DNA from: Planctomycetota bacterium
GTDB lineage: Bacteria; Planctomycetota; Phycisphaerae; UBA1845
Reading direction: 5' to 3'
Length of the DNA stretch: 5,994 bases
NCBI GenBank assembly: GCA_022566435.1
Contig: JADFIX010000101.1
Span: forward strand, 2,784 to 8,777
Shown: positions 1-5,994 of the stretch, in pieces
Layout: the number at the start of each line of letters is the position of its first letter
Position numbering within the stretch: position 1 is the stretch's first letter
Translations under genes and position numbers: made by a program
The notes under the pieces: generated by a model
Told to the model about the DNA's origin: nothing
The model's input: the letters and a program-made list of their open reading frames with translations, nothing else
The model's database searches: none

Positions 1-3000
1 GCGTTCGTCGTGCACCCGGCGTCGACATCCAAGGCAATATCGTCGATGGTGATATCACCCGACCAACTGCTTCCCCGCACGCCGACGAAGCGAACCTTGA
101 TCGTCGTACCGGCATAGGTGTCAAGATTCACGGTCGCTTGCGTCCAAACGTTGCCTTGAGCGCCGGACAGCGTCCAGACATTCGTCCAGGCCGAGCAGTC
201 CGTGGAGACATCCACGTTAAGCGTGCCGATCGACGTGCCGTGCATGTGATACCAGAACGACAGATCCGCCCCGCTCACACCACCCAGGTGGAAACACGGG
301 CCTTCCAGGATCGCCGTGTCGCCCGCCACCCGTGGGCTAGATGTTTCAATGTACATGTACCAACCTGTGCCGGTCGTATGGTCGCCGGACGGTCCGGTAC
401 CGACCGACGGCGTGCCACCGCTGTCGCGCGTCCAATTGAAGACGTCGCCGCCTACGTTGGACCACAGACCCAAACCGGCCTCGAAATTTTCCGCATACGG
501 GTAGGACGAGACGTCGTTGCCGCAATTATTGCTGCAGACGCCGGCGGTGCAGATGTCCGTCGTGCATGCGCTGCCGTCGTCACAGTCCGCGTTCACCGAG
601 CAGCCACCGCAGGTGTCGGTGCCCTCGTCGCATCCCTGACCCGGACAAGGATCGCTCCCGCCCTGGCACGCGCCGCCGACGCATGTTTCCGCACCGTTGC
701 AGAACAGCCCGTCGTCACAATCGCCGTTGGTAAAGCAATCGACGCAGGTGTTACCGGCTTCGTCGCACAATTGACCCGGGCACGGATCGCCACCCGCCTG
801 GCAGTCGAGCGTGGCGCTGCAGGTTTCCGCACCGTCGCAGAACACGCCGTTGTCGCAGTTGGCGTTGTTCGCGATGTTGTCGCAAGAGTCCGTGCCCTCG
901 TTGCACGAATCGTCTGTGCAGGCCACACCGTCGTCGCAGTTCACCGCCGTCCCGGACTGGCAATCGAGTGTCAGGTGACACGTCTCGGCGCCGTCGCAGA
1001 ACAAGCCGTTATCGCAATTGGCGTTGTTGGCGATGTTGTCACATGAGTCCGTGCCCTCGTTGCACGAATCGTCAGTGCAGCCGACACCGTCGTTGCAGTT
1101 CACCGCCGTCCCGGACTGACAATCGAGTGTCGCGTGGCACGTTTCGACGCCATCGCAGAACAGTCCATTATCGCAATTCGCATCGTTGGCCACGTTGTCG
1201 CAGGAGTCGGTGCCCTCGTTGCACGAATCGTCCGTGCAGGAAACGCCATCATTGCAGTCAACGGCCGTGCCGCCCTGGCAGTTACCGAAGGCGTCACAGG
1301 TCTCGACGCCGTTGCAAAACGCGCCGTCGGCACAGGTCGCGTCGCTCGTGCAATTACAGGCCGGGCACGGTCCGCCGCAGTCGATGCGGGTCTCGCCCTG
1401 GTTCTGGATACCGTCGCTGCAGGTGGCGCCTCCGCCGGAGGCGATGATCTGCACGTCGTCAATATTCCAGCCGCAAAACTGCCAGGAACTGTCGGTCGTC
1501 CCGATGGTCCAGCGCAAGAAGACCGTCGGTTGGCCATCGGCGATCGCGGAGATGTCGAACGACTGGAGACTCCAGGCTACGTCGGCGACTTGTACGCTGT
1601 TCTCCCACACCGTCGTCCAGGTAGACCCATTCGTGCTGATGCGGAAATAGGCGTGGTCGTAGAGGGGTTGTTCCACACCGAGCCAACGCTGGAATTCCAC
1701 GGTTACCTGGGTGAGATTCGAGCAGTCGATCGCCCCGGTTGTGAGATGTTGTTCCGCCAGATTGTTGGCGTAGTCACCGTTCAAATTATATCCAAACACG
1801 TTGCTGCCCGTCGCACCGCTTGTCGGGTCGGGACCGCCGAAGGCGCCGCCTCCGCCGGTCGGCTGTCCCCAGGCCCACTGTCCCTGCGTCGTCCAGCCAG
1901 GGTTGCTGTTCATGTTCCATTCGAACTGCAGGGTCGGGGCGGACACGCAGGTATCGCCGACCTCATCACACGTCTGACCGGGGCAGGGATCCGCACCGGC
2001 GAAACAAGATCCACCGGAGCAGGTCTCCGAGCCGTTGCAGAACAGCCCGTCGTCGCAGTCGCCGTTGGTGACACACGGTGCTAGAAGCGAGAGCGATCCA
2101 ATTGCATCAATGCGACCCCAGCCGTAGGCGCGGTCGAATCCCGCCGGACCCATGTCGATGGCCCCGTCCCGGATGACCTGCCGTACCTCCGCCGGCGTCA
2201 GCGTGGAATCGACGCTCAGAATCAGAGCGGCCAAACCAGCGACGTGCGGCGATGACATGCTCGTGCCACTCTGCGCGGCCACACTGCCGCCGCCCGCGGC
2301 GTTGCTGGCGGACCAGATCACGGAACCCGGTGCGGTCACGTCGAGAAAATCGCTCTGATTGCTGAAGTCGACAATGTCGTCCTCGCTGATGCCTGTTTGC
2401 GGCGTGCCGCACCAGTTGAACGAACTCGTCGAGTCCTCGCAGTTGGGATAGGCGTCCTTGTATGTGGCGCCGACCGCGATCACATCGACGCCACACGCGG
2501 GCGAACCCATCGAATTGGTGTTGCACTCGTTGCCCGATGCGGCCACGACGACGACGCCGTTGGCCACAGCGTTGTTGGCGGCGACCGCCCAGCTATGGGT
2601 ACAGATGCCGGCGAAGTTGCCGGTTCCGATACTCAGGTTGATGACGTCGGCCCGGCCGCCCGAGGGAGACTGATCGGCACAATGGTCGATGCCCGCGATG
2701 ATATCGCTGGTCGTACCGCCGCCCGCGGCGTTGAGGATCTTGGCGCCGATCAACGTGGCTGCCGGGGCGACACCCTGGAACGGCACCGTGCCGCAGCCCA
2801 GATCGATCGACAAACCCGTCCCACCCACGGCGATTCCCGCTACATGCGAGCCGTGACCATTATCGTCGTCGGGATTGGAGTCGTTGTTGGCAAAGTCAAA
2901 ACTCGCCGCAGCATCGATCCTAGAAGCGTACATCACATGATCCATGTCGATTCCGGTGTCGCAGATGCAGACGCGAACGCCCGAACCGTCGGCAGACAGT

Positions 3001-3563
3001 CCGGCACCGGTGATCTGGCTCTGTAATGCCCGAATCAAGGGCGTGCTTTTGGTAAGCCGCACCAGATTGGGGAAATATTCGTCCAGTTCGACCTTCAGGA
3101 CGCCCGGCATCTTCTTTAGGGCCTCAACCGCCGACTCAGGAATGTCGCGCAGGTTGAGTACGCCGGGCATGACAGTGTCATACTCGTACCAAACCACGCC
3201 GCCCTCTTTGGCAGCGAGGGCTCGCACGTTGTTGCGCTTCGCGGCTCGTTTCCCTATCGCCGGGTCCATATAAACGAGTACGCTCGTTCTTTTCACACCC
3301 GCCGCGTCCACATAGTGGATCCTCTCGGCGCCGAGTTCATCCTCCGGCGCGTTTGGAAACACGCCGGGGATCTGCGTTTCGCCCGGCAGCCATCCAAGAT
3401 CCTCCGGAATCAATTCCACGGCGTCTTGACTCGGCGCCGTGAGTTCGTAGCGCTGGGCCCAAGTGGCGTTACCGACCGCAACAAACAGGCCGCCCGCAAA
3501 CAAACCCACCGCGAGAGCGGATCGTAGTCGGTATCGAATGTAATAATCTCGACGAAACTTCAT
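1..3563 (-). CDS. Secreted subtilisin-like (S8) serine protease with Cys-rich arrays and two MAM-like domains (3' end off window)
   Basis: My translation from ATG at 3563 gives 1187 residues with no stop to the left edge, so the C-terminus is missing. Residues 1-36 are a signal peptide: MKFRR, a basic stretch, a hydrophobic core at about 15-31, and probable cleavage after A33 or A36. Residues about 95-170 resemble an I9-type propeptide (ESAVEALKKMPGVLKVELDE). The S8 domain spans about 195-495 with all key residues: Asp202 (CDTGID), His237 (NGHGSHVAGIA), oxyanion Asn345 (AASGNE) and Ser435 (GTSMSSPHVAG). A Cys cassette follows at 497-539, then a MAM/InhA-like jelly roll at about 546-708 ending CGWNIDDVQIIA. 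A long Cys-rich region covers 715-1014 and includes three 53-residue units at 769-928. A second MAM-like domain lies at about 1020-1181 (YAENFEAG to ITIDDIALDV). Extra cysteines in the catalytic domain fit an extracellular, disulfide-bonded enzyme. The family cleaves peptide bonds; the substrate is unknown. The accessory domains probably bind or anchor (inference). Confidence 0.93.
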   Translation of the reverse strand, partial: MKFRRDYYIRYRLRSALAVGLFAGGLFVAVGNATWAQRYELTAPSQDAVELIPEDLGWLPGETQIPGVFPNAPEDELGAERIHYVDAAGVKRTSVLVYMDPAIGKRAAKRNNVRALAAKEGGVVWYEYDTVMPGVLNLRDIPESAVEALKKMPGVLKVELDEYFPNLVRLTKSTPLIRALQSQITGAGLSADGSGVRVCICDTGIDMDHVMYASRIDAAASFDFANNDSNPDDDNGHGSHVAGIAVGGTGLSIDLGCGTVPFQGVAPAATLIGAKILNAAGGGTTSDIIAGIDHCADQSPSGGRADVINLSIGTGNFAGICTHSWAVAANNAVANGVVVVAASGNECNTNSMGSPACGVDVIAVGATYKDAYPNCEDSTSSFNWCGTPQTGISEDDIVDFSNQSDFLDVTAPGSVIWSASNAAGGGSVAAQSGTSMSSPHVAGLAALILSVDSTLTPAEVRQVIRDGAIDMGPAGFDRAYGWGRIDAIGSLSLLAPCVTNGDCDDGLFCNGSETCSGGSCFAGADPCPGQTCDEVGDTCVSAPTLQFEWNMNSNPGWTTQGQWAWGQPTGGGGAFGGPDPTSGATGSNVFGYNLNGDYANNLAEQHLTTGAIDCSNLTQVTVEFQRWLGVEQPLYDHAYFRISTNGSTWTTVWENSVQVADVAWSLQSFDISAIADGQPTVFLRWTIGTTDSSWQFCGWNIDDVQIIASGGGATCSDGIQNQGETRIDCGGPCPACNCTSDATCADGAFCNGVETCDAFGNCQGGTAVDCNDGVSCTDDSCNEGTDSCDNVANDANCDNGLFCDGVETCHATLDCQSGTAVNCNDGVGCTDDSCNEGTDSCDNIANNANCDNGLFCDGAETCHLTLDCQSGTAVNCDDGVACTDDSCNEGTDSCDNIANNANCDNGVFCDGAETCSATLDCQAGGDPCPGQLCDEAGNTCVDCFTNGDCDDGLFCNGAETCVGGACQGGSDPCPGQGCDEGTDTCGGCSVNADCDDGSACTTDICTAGVCSNNCGNDVSSYPYAENFEAGLGLWSNVGGDVFNWTRDSGGTPSVGTGPSGDHTTGTGWYMYIETSSPRVAGDTAILEGPCFHLGGVSGADLSFWYHMHGTSIGTLNVDVSTDCSAWTNVWTLSGAQGNVWTQATVNLDTYAGTTIKVRFVGVRGSSWSGDITIDDIALDVDAGCTTN
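780..1259 (-). repeat. Three tandem 159-base Cys-rich units in the protease gene
   Basis: The units lie at 1259-1101, 1100-942 and 941-780 (the last slightly diverged) and encode residues 769-821, 822-874 and 875-928. Each unit has two half-modules. One reads C(N/D)DGV.CTDDSCNEGTDSC and the other CDNG.FCDG.ETC followed by TLDCQ. The first half resembles CTDC-type repeats (Dicty_CTDC-like; family recognised by eye). The units differ mostly at third codon positions. All three have GAG in the CNEG motif, and the first two end in TAV. Confidence 0.9.
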
Positions 3564-3573
3564 GACGTGCATA

Positions 3574-3579
3574 CTCCTT
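3574..3579 (-). promoter_or_regulatory. Shine-Dalgarno AAGGAG of the protease gene
   Basis: On the minus strand AAGGAG lies 10 nt before ATG at 3563 but only 1 nt before the in-frame ATG at 3572. The spacing therefore favours 3563. That start also places Lys and two Arg directly before the hydrophobic core of the signal peptide. Starting at 3572 would only add M-H-V. Confidence 0.75.
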
Positions 3580-4016
3580 GGAAAACCGATAGAAAAGAAG
3601 AGAGAAAGAAACGCTTTTTGTTGACAACCGAACATGATGAAACCGGACAGCGCCGCGCCCGCGCATTTCTAAGACACGCAGAATCAGCCTAATGGGAGCC
3701 GCCGTGATCTTACGGACACTCTCGATTTCGCCAATACGCTCGAGCCGGCAGGCCTTATAGACACAGCAAGCCCGAGCAGTCAGACAGCTTACCAATTGGT
3801 ACGGATAAATCAACGACAGTTTGTCCATTCCACCAAACTTCGAGGTATCCTAAATTGCGTTTTTTCTTGGAACTTCAACTACCTGGTTTGTTCTGCAAGT
3901 GCACTATATCGGCTCTCCCTGGTAAGCTCCATCGAATAGGTAACTAAACTCGGCAATGAGGCGCTTGACATTCTCGGCTTCGGTGCAGGGTCGTTGCCCA
4001 CGCTACAGCTCGGCGC
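3580..4016. other. Intergenic region, presumed to carry the protease promoter
   Basis: No convincing gene lies here; the short frames at 3469-3828 and 3879-4064 (minus) lack recognisable protein features. The stretch is visibly richer in A/T than the genes, and it must supply the protease promoter because a terminator closes the preceding gene. I see no strong -35/-10 pair on the minus strand; the nearest candidates are weak or badly spaced. A perfect 12-bp palindrome, TACCAATTGGTA, sits at 3790-3801, about 227 bases before the protease start. It could be an operator, but nothing else supports that. No tRNA, riboswitch or attachment site was recognised. Confidence 0.5.
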
Positions 4017-4053
4017 ACAAAAGAAACGGGGCAGGCCACTTGGACCTGCCCCG
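4017..4053 (-). terminator. Rho-independent terminator of the upstream gene
   Basis: Read on the minus strand, CGGGGCAGG and CCTGCCCCG (4045-4053 and 4027-4035) form a perfect 9-bp GC-rich stem around a 9-base loop. The stem is followed at once by the T-rich run TTTCTTTT. It begins about 40 bases after the TAA at 4095-4097. This ends the upstream transcript before the protease gene. Confidence 0.85.
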
Positions 4054-4094
4054 CCGTCGATCACATTGACAAACCTCGACGGTCCCGCAGAGTA

Positions 4095-5994
4095 TTACGG
4101 AAAAACCACCGCCGTTTCGAAAACGAGATAATTCACCTGCTCGCTAATATGGTTCCGCTCAAGGTCCTGAATCGTGTCCTCGTCAATGGCCAGGTTCATC
4201 CCGGTTGCTGACAGTGGCGCCGGGCCAAACAGGACCGCCCATCCACCGTTACCACCATCCACCGCGGCCATCGTGACGATGCCGACCTCCGGCGTCGAGC
4301 CAAACGCCGAGCCGAACGTATACGCGTATGGCGGTGCGTTGGTGACACCCAGTACAGTATCGGCACCGAGCGCTGACTCATACGCGACACCATTTATCGT
4401 ACCGCTGCCTGCCTCGATGACGATAAAGCCAATCGTCTCGTCGGCACGAATCGTAAGCGAGTCCTCGCAAACTGTCTTGCCGGTCCGCAAAGAGCCGGCC
4501 GAAGGCGGCGTGGTGCGGGACGTGCCCTGATCCCAGAACACGGACCAGTCGGCATCATTTTCACTCATCACCTGGCCTAGTACAACCGGTGTCGTGTAGC
4601 TCTGCCCGTAGGTTTGCGCCTCGCCGACCCAGCTATTGTTCTCGTCCGTGACGGTCGAGAGGTAGAGTTGGGCCTCGATGTTGACGCCGTCGATCGTCCA
4701 CGTGCCTTCCTCGACAACAATGTAGTGGACCGTCTCGGCAACCACCGTTCCCGCGCCCGCTTGCTGCAGACGGACGTCGAAGCTCGTCGACGTAACAGCG
4801 CCCACCCGAGTCACAACCGGAATCGTGTTGTTATTGAAGTTGACGCTGCACACAATAACCGGGCTTGCGTACGAGTTGGTCAGGTTGACCGTGGTCCCGC
4901 CGCCCCCGACCGATACCGTGCCGGTCTCCATCTGGGCGCCGCCGCCGACAGGATCGCAAGTGTCGGTCGCTTCGTTGCACACCTCGCCTCCCGAGCACGG
5001 GTCGCCGGTCGAACTGCAGTCAGCCACAGCGTCACAGAATTCGGTTCCATTGCAGAACAGCCCGTCATCCGGACAGTTGGCATTGTTGGCGATGTTGTCG
5101 CACGAGTCCGTACCTTCGTTGCACGAATCGTCAGTACAACCGACGCCGTCGTCACAATTTGGCGCTGTTCCGGACTGGCAATCGAGGACTGGATCGCAAG
5201 TTTCGGCGCCGTCACAGAACAGACCGTACTCGCAATTGGCGTTGTTTGCGATGTTGTCACACGAGTCCGTGCCTTCGTTGCACGAGTCGTCGGTACAACC
5301 GACGCCGTCGTCGCAGTTCGGCGCCGTGCCGGCCTGGCAGTCCAACACCGGATCGCAGGTTTCCGAACCGTTGCAAAACAGGCCATCATCACAGTTCGCG
5401 TTATTGGCCGTCTTATCGCACGAGTCCGTGCCTTCGTTGCACGAATCGTCGGTGCAACCCACGCCGTCGTCGCAATTCGGTGGGGTGCCGGCGACGCAGT
5501 TCCCCGCGACGCAATCCTCGGCACCGTCGCAGAACAGCCCGTCGTCACAGTCGGCGGGTATTGTACACGCCGGTGCGGCCGGGAAGACCACCGCTGATTC
5601 GAACACGGCGTAGCCGACTTGCTCGCTCGTGTGGGAGCGTTCTGCATCCTGAATCTGGTCCTCGTCAATCACCAGATGCAACTGCGTCGTCGTGGCGCCG
5701 GTCGCCCCGGAGATATGCGCCCAACCACCGTTATTGCCGTCCATCGCCGCCTGAGTTGCGATCCGCACCTGCGGTGCCGATGCAAACGGCGTATTGAACG
5801 TGTAAATGTAGGGTGGCGCGTTGTCGATGCCCCGTACCGTATCCGCTCCGAGTGCCGCTTCGAACTCCACGCCTCCGATCGTTCCGTGACCGGCCTCAAA
5901 AACGATGAAGCCGACGGTCTCGTTGTCGCGAGCGATGAGGGAATCCTCACACACGGTCTTTCCGGTCGTTATGGCGGCGGCCGACGGCGGATTC
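4095..5994 (-). CDS. Repeat-built, probably secreted Cys-rich protein with duplicated lectin-like beta domains (5' end off window)
   Basis: The frame is open from the right edge (first whole codon at 5993) to TAA at 4095-4097, giving 632 residues. A GTG at 5954 could be read as a start, but the 13 codons before it match the second copy of the same domain (PPSA, TGKTV), so the gene continues beyond the window. Numbering from 5993, residues 1-138 are the C-terminal half of a beta-rich domain. Residues 143-346 are a Cys-rich array with three 53-residue units. Residues about 355-632 are a full copy of the beta-rich domain ending at the stop (ETAVVFP). Recurring phrases are ETVGFIV.EAG, NAPPY.YTF, NGGWA and IDEDQIQD. 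I do not recognise a named family. The periodic strand pattern resembles H-type lectin repeats, but this is a weak, by-eye match. No catalytic motif is visible. The Cys content suggests an extracellular or surface location; any signal peptide is off the window. Confidence 0.88.
   Translation of the reverse strand, partial: NPPSAAAITTGKTVCEDSLIARDNETVGFIVFEAGHGTIGGVEFEAALGADTVRGIDNAPPYIYTFNTPFASAPQVRIATQAAMDGNNGGWAHISGATGATTTQLHLVIDEDQIQDAERSHTSEQVGYAVFESAVVFPAAPACTIPADCDDGLFCDGAEDCVAGNCVAGTPPNCDDGVGCTDDSCNEGTDSCDKTANNANCDDGLFCNGSETCDPVLDCQAGTAPNCDDGVGCTDDSCNEGTDSCDNIANNANCEYGLFCDGAETCDPVLDCQSGTAPNCDDGVGCTDDSCNEGTDSCDNIANNANCPDDGLFCNGTEFCDAVADCSSTGDPCSGGEVCNEATDTCDPVGGGAQMETGTVSVGGGGTTVNLTNSYASPVIVCSVNFNNNTIPVVTRVGAVTSTSFDVRLQQAGAGTVVAETVHYIVVEEGTWTIDGVNIEAQLYLSTVTDENNSWVGEAQTYGQSYTTPVVLGQVMSENDADWSVFWDQGTSRTTPPSAGSLRTGKTVCEDSLTIRADETIGFIVIEAGSGTINGVAYESALGADTVLGVTNAPPYAYTFGSAFGSTPEVGIVTMAAVDGGNGGWAVLFGPAPLSATGMNLAIDEDTIQDLERNHISEQVNYLVFETAVVFP
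4098..4511 (-). repeat. C-terminal beta-domain half, copy 2
   Basis: This 414-base, 138-codon segment runs to the stop codon and aligns without gaps to 5580-5993. By hand count about 87 of 138 residues are identical. The best conserved phrases are VCEDSL, the GFIV.EAG strand, ALGADTV, NAPPY.YTF, NGGWA, IDED.IQD.ER and SEQV.Y.VFE.AVVFP. A further half of the same domain (4512 to about 4931) precedes it. Confidence 0.88.
4995..5477 (-). repeat. Three tandem 159-base Cys-rich units in the upstream gene
   Basis: The units lie at 5477-5319, 5318-5160 and 5159-4995 (the last diverges at its end). Each begins NCDDGVGCTDDSCNEGTDSC and continues with CDDGLFCNG.ETCDPVLDCQ. They are the same length as the units at 780-1259 and almost identical to them in the first half. 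They differ consistently in using GAA for the Glu of CNEG, TCG for the Ser of TDSC, Pro in TAP, and the DPVLDC motif. Confidence 0.9.
5580..5993 (-). repeat. C-terminal beta-domain half, copy 1
   Basis: This segment is the gapless, equal-length partner of 4098-4511. Here it is followed by the Cys-rich array instead of a stop. Only the second half of the domain is visible; by analogy with copy 2, the first half should lie just beyond the right edge. Confidence 0.88.

Noticed and set aside
138..2084. Long plus-strand open frames (138-1046 and 1134-2084)
   Set aside because: They lie antisense to the continuous, domain-rich protease frame. Their low-complexity Arg/Ala/Val-rich products mirror the Cys repeats on the other strand and match no family.
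3469..3828. Minus-strand 119-residue frame overlapping the protease start
   Set aside because: It runs out of frame into the signal-peptide region, has no recognisable features, and competes with a well-supported start and ribosome binding site.
3879..4064. Minus-strand 61-residue frame between the genes
   Set aside because: It overlaps the terminator stem-loop, and no plausible protein features or ribosome binding site are evident.
780..5477. CRISPR array or mobile-element repeats
   Set aside because: The repeats are 159-base in-frame protein-coding units with no spacers, terminal inverted repeats or transposase.
4614..5613. Plus-strand frames of 327 and 262 residues with a regular internal repeat
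   Set aside because: The periodicity is the antisense image of the 159-base units at 4995-5477, so it is not independent evidence of a repeat protein.
5954..5954. GTG as the start codon of the upstream gene
   Set aside because: The frame stays open to the right edge, and the codons before it match the equivalent part of copy 2 (TGKTV).

Overview
The window holds two large coding regions, both on the minus strand and both cut by a window edge. Transcription runs right to left: the 3' part of gene A (5993 to 4095), a 531-base intergenic stretch with a rho-independent terminator, then the 5' part of gene B (3563 to the left edge). Nothing on the plus strand looks like a gene; its long open frames are antisense shadows of the two GC-rich coding regions.

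Gene B encodes a secreted subtilisin-family (S8) serine protease, with 1187 residues visible and no stop in the window. Its order is: signal peptide, I9-like propeptide, catalytic domain with intact Asp/His/Asn/Ser residues, a short Cys-rich cassette, a MAM/jelly-roll-like domain, a long Cys-rich array, a second MAM-like domain, and then more sequence off the window. Gene A encodes a probable extracellular protein of unknown function with 632 residues visible. It consists of the tail of a beta-rich domain, a Cys-rich array, and a full copy of the same beta-rich domain running to the stop codon. That domain itself looks like three diverged subrepeats, with a loose resemblance to H-type lectin modules.

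The main link between the genes is an almost identical 53-residue (159-base) Cys-rich unit, present three times in each. Codon-level markers group the copies by gene, which suggests within-gene amplification or gene conversion. The proteins may be co-displayed or co-secreted, but no operon joins them.

The organism is probably a GC-rich environmental bacterium that makes giant mosaic secreted proteins. Cassettes of the type CDDGLFCNG.E.C together with S8 and MAM-like modules fit Planctomycetota best and Myxococcota or related deltaproteobacterial lineages second. This assignment rests on protein style only, since there is no marker gene. I see no RNA gene, mobile element, CRISPR array or defence system.
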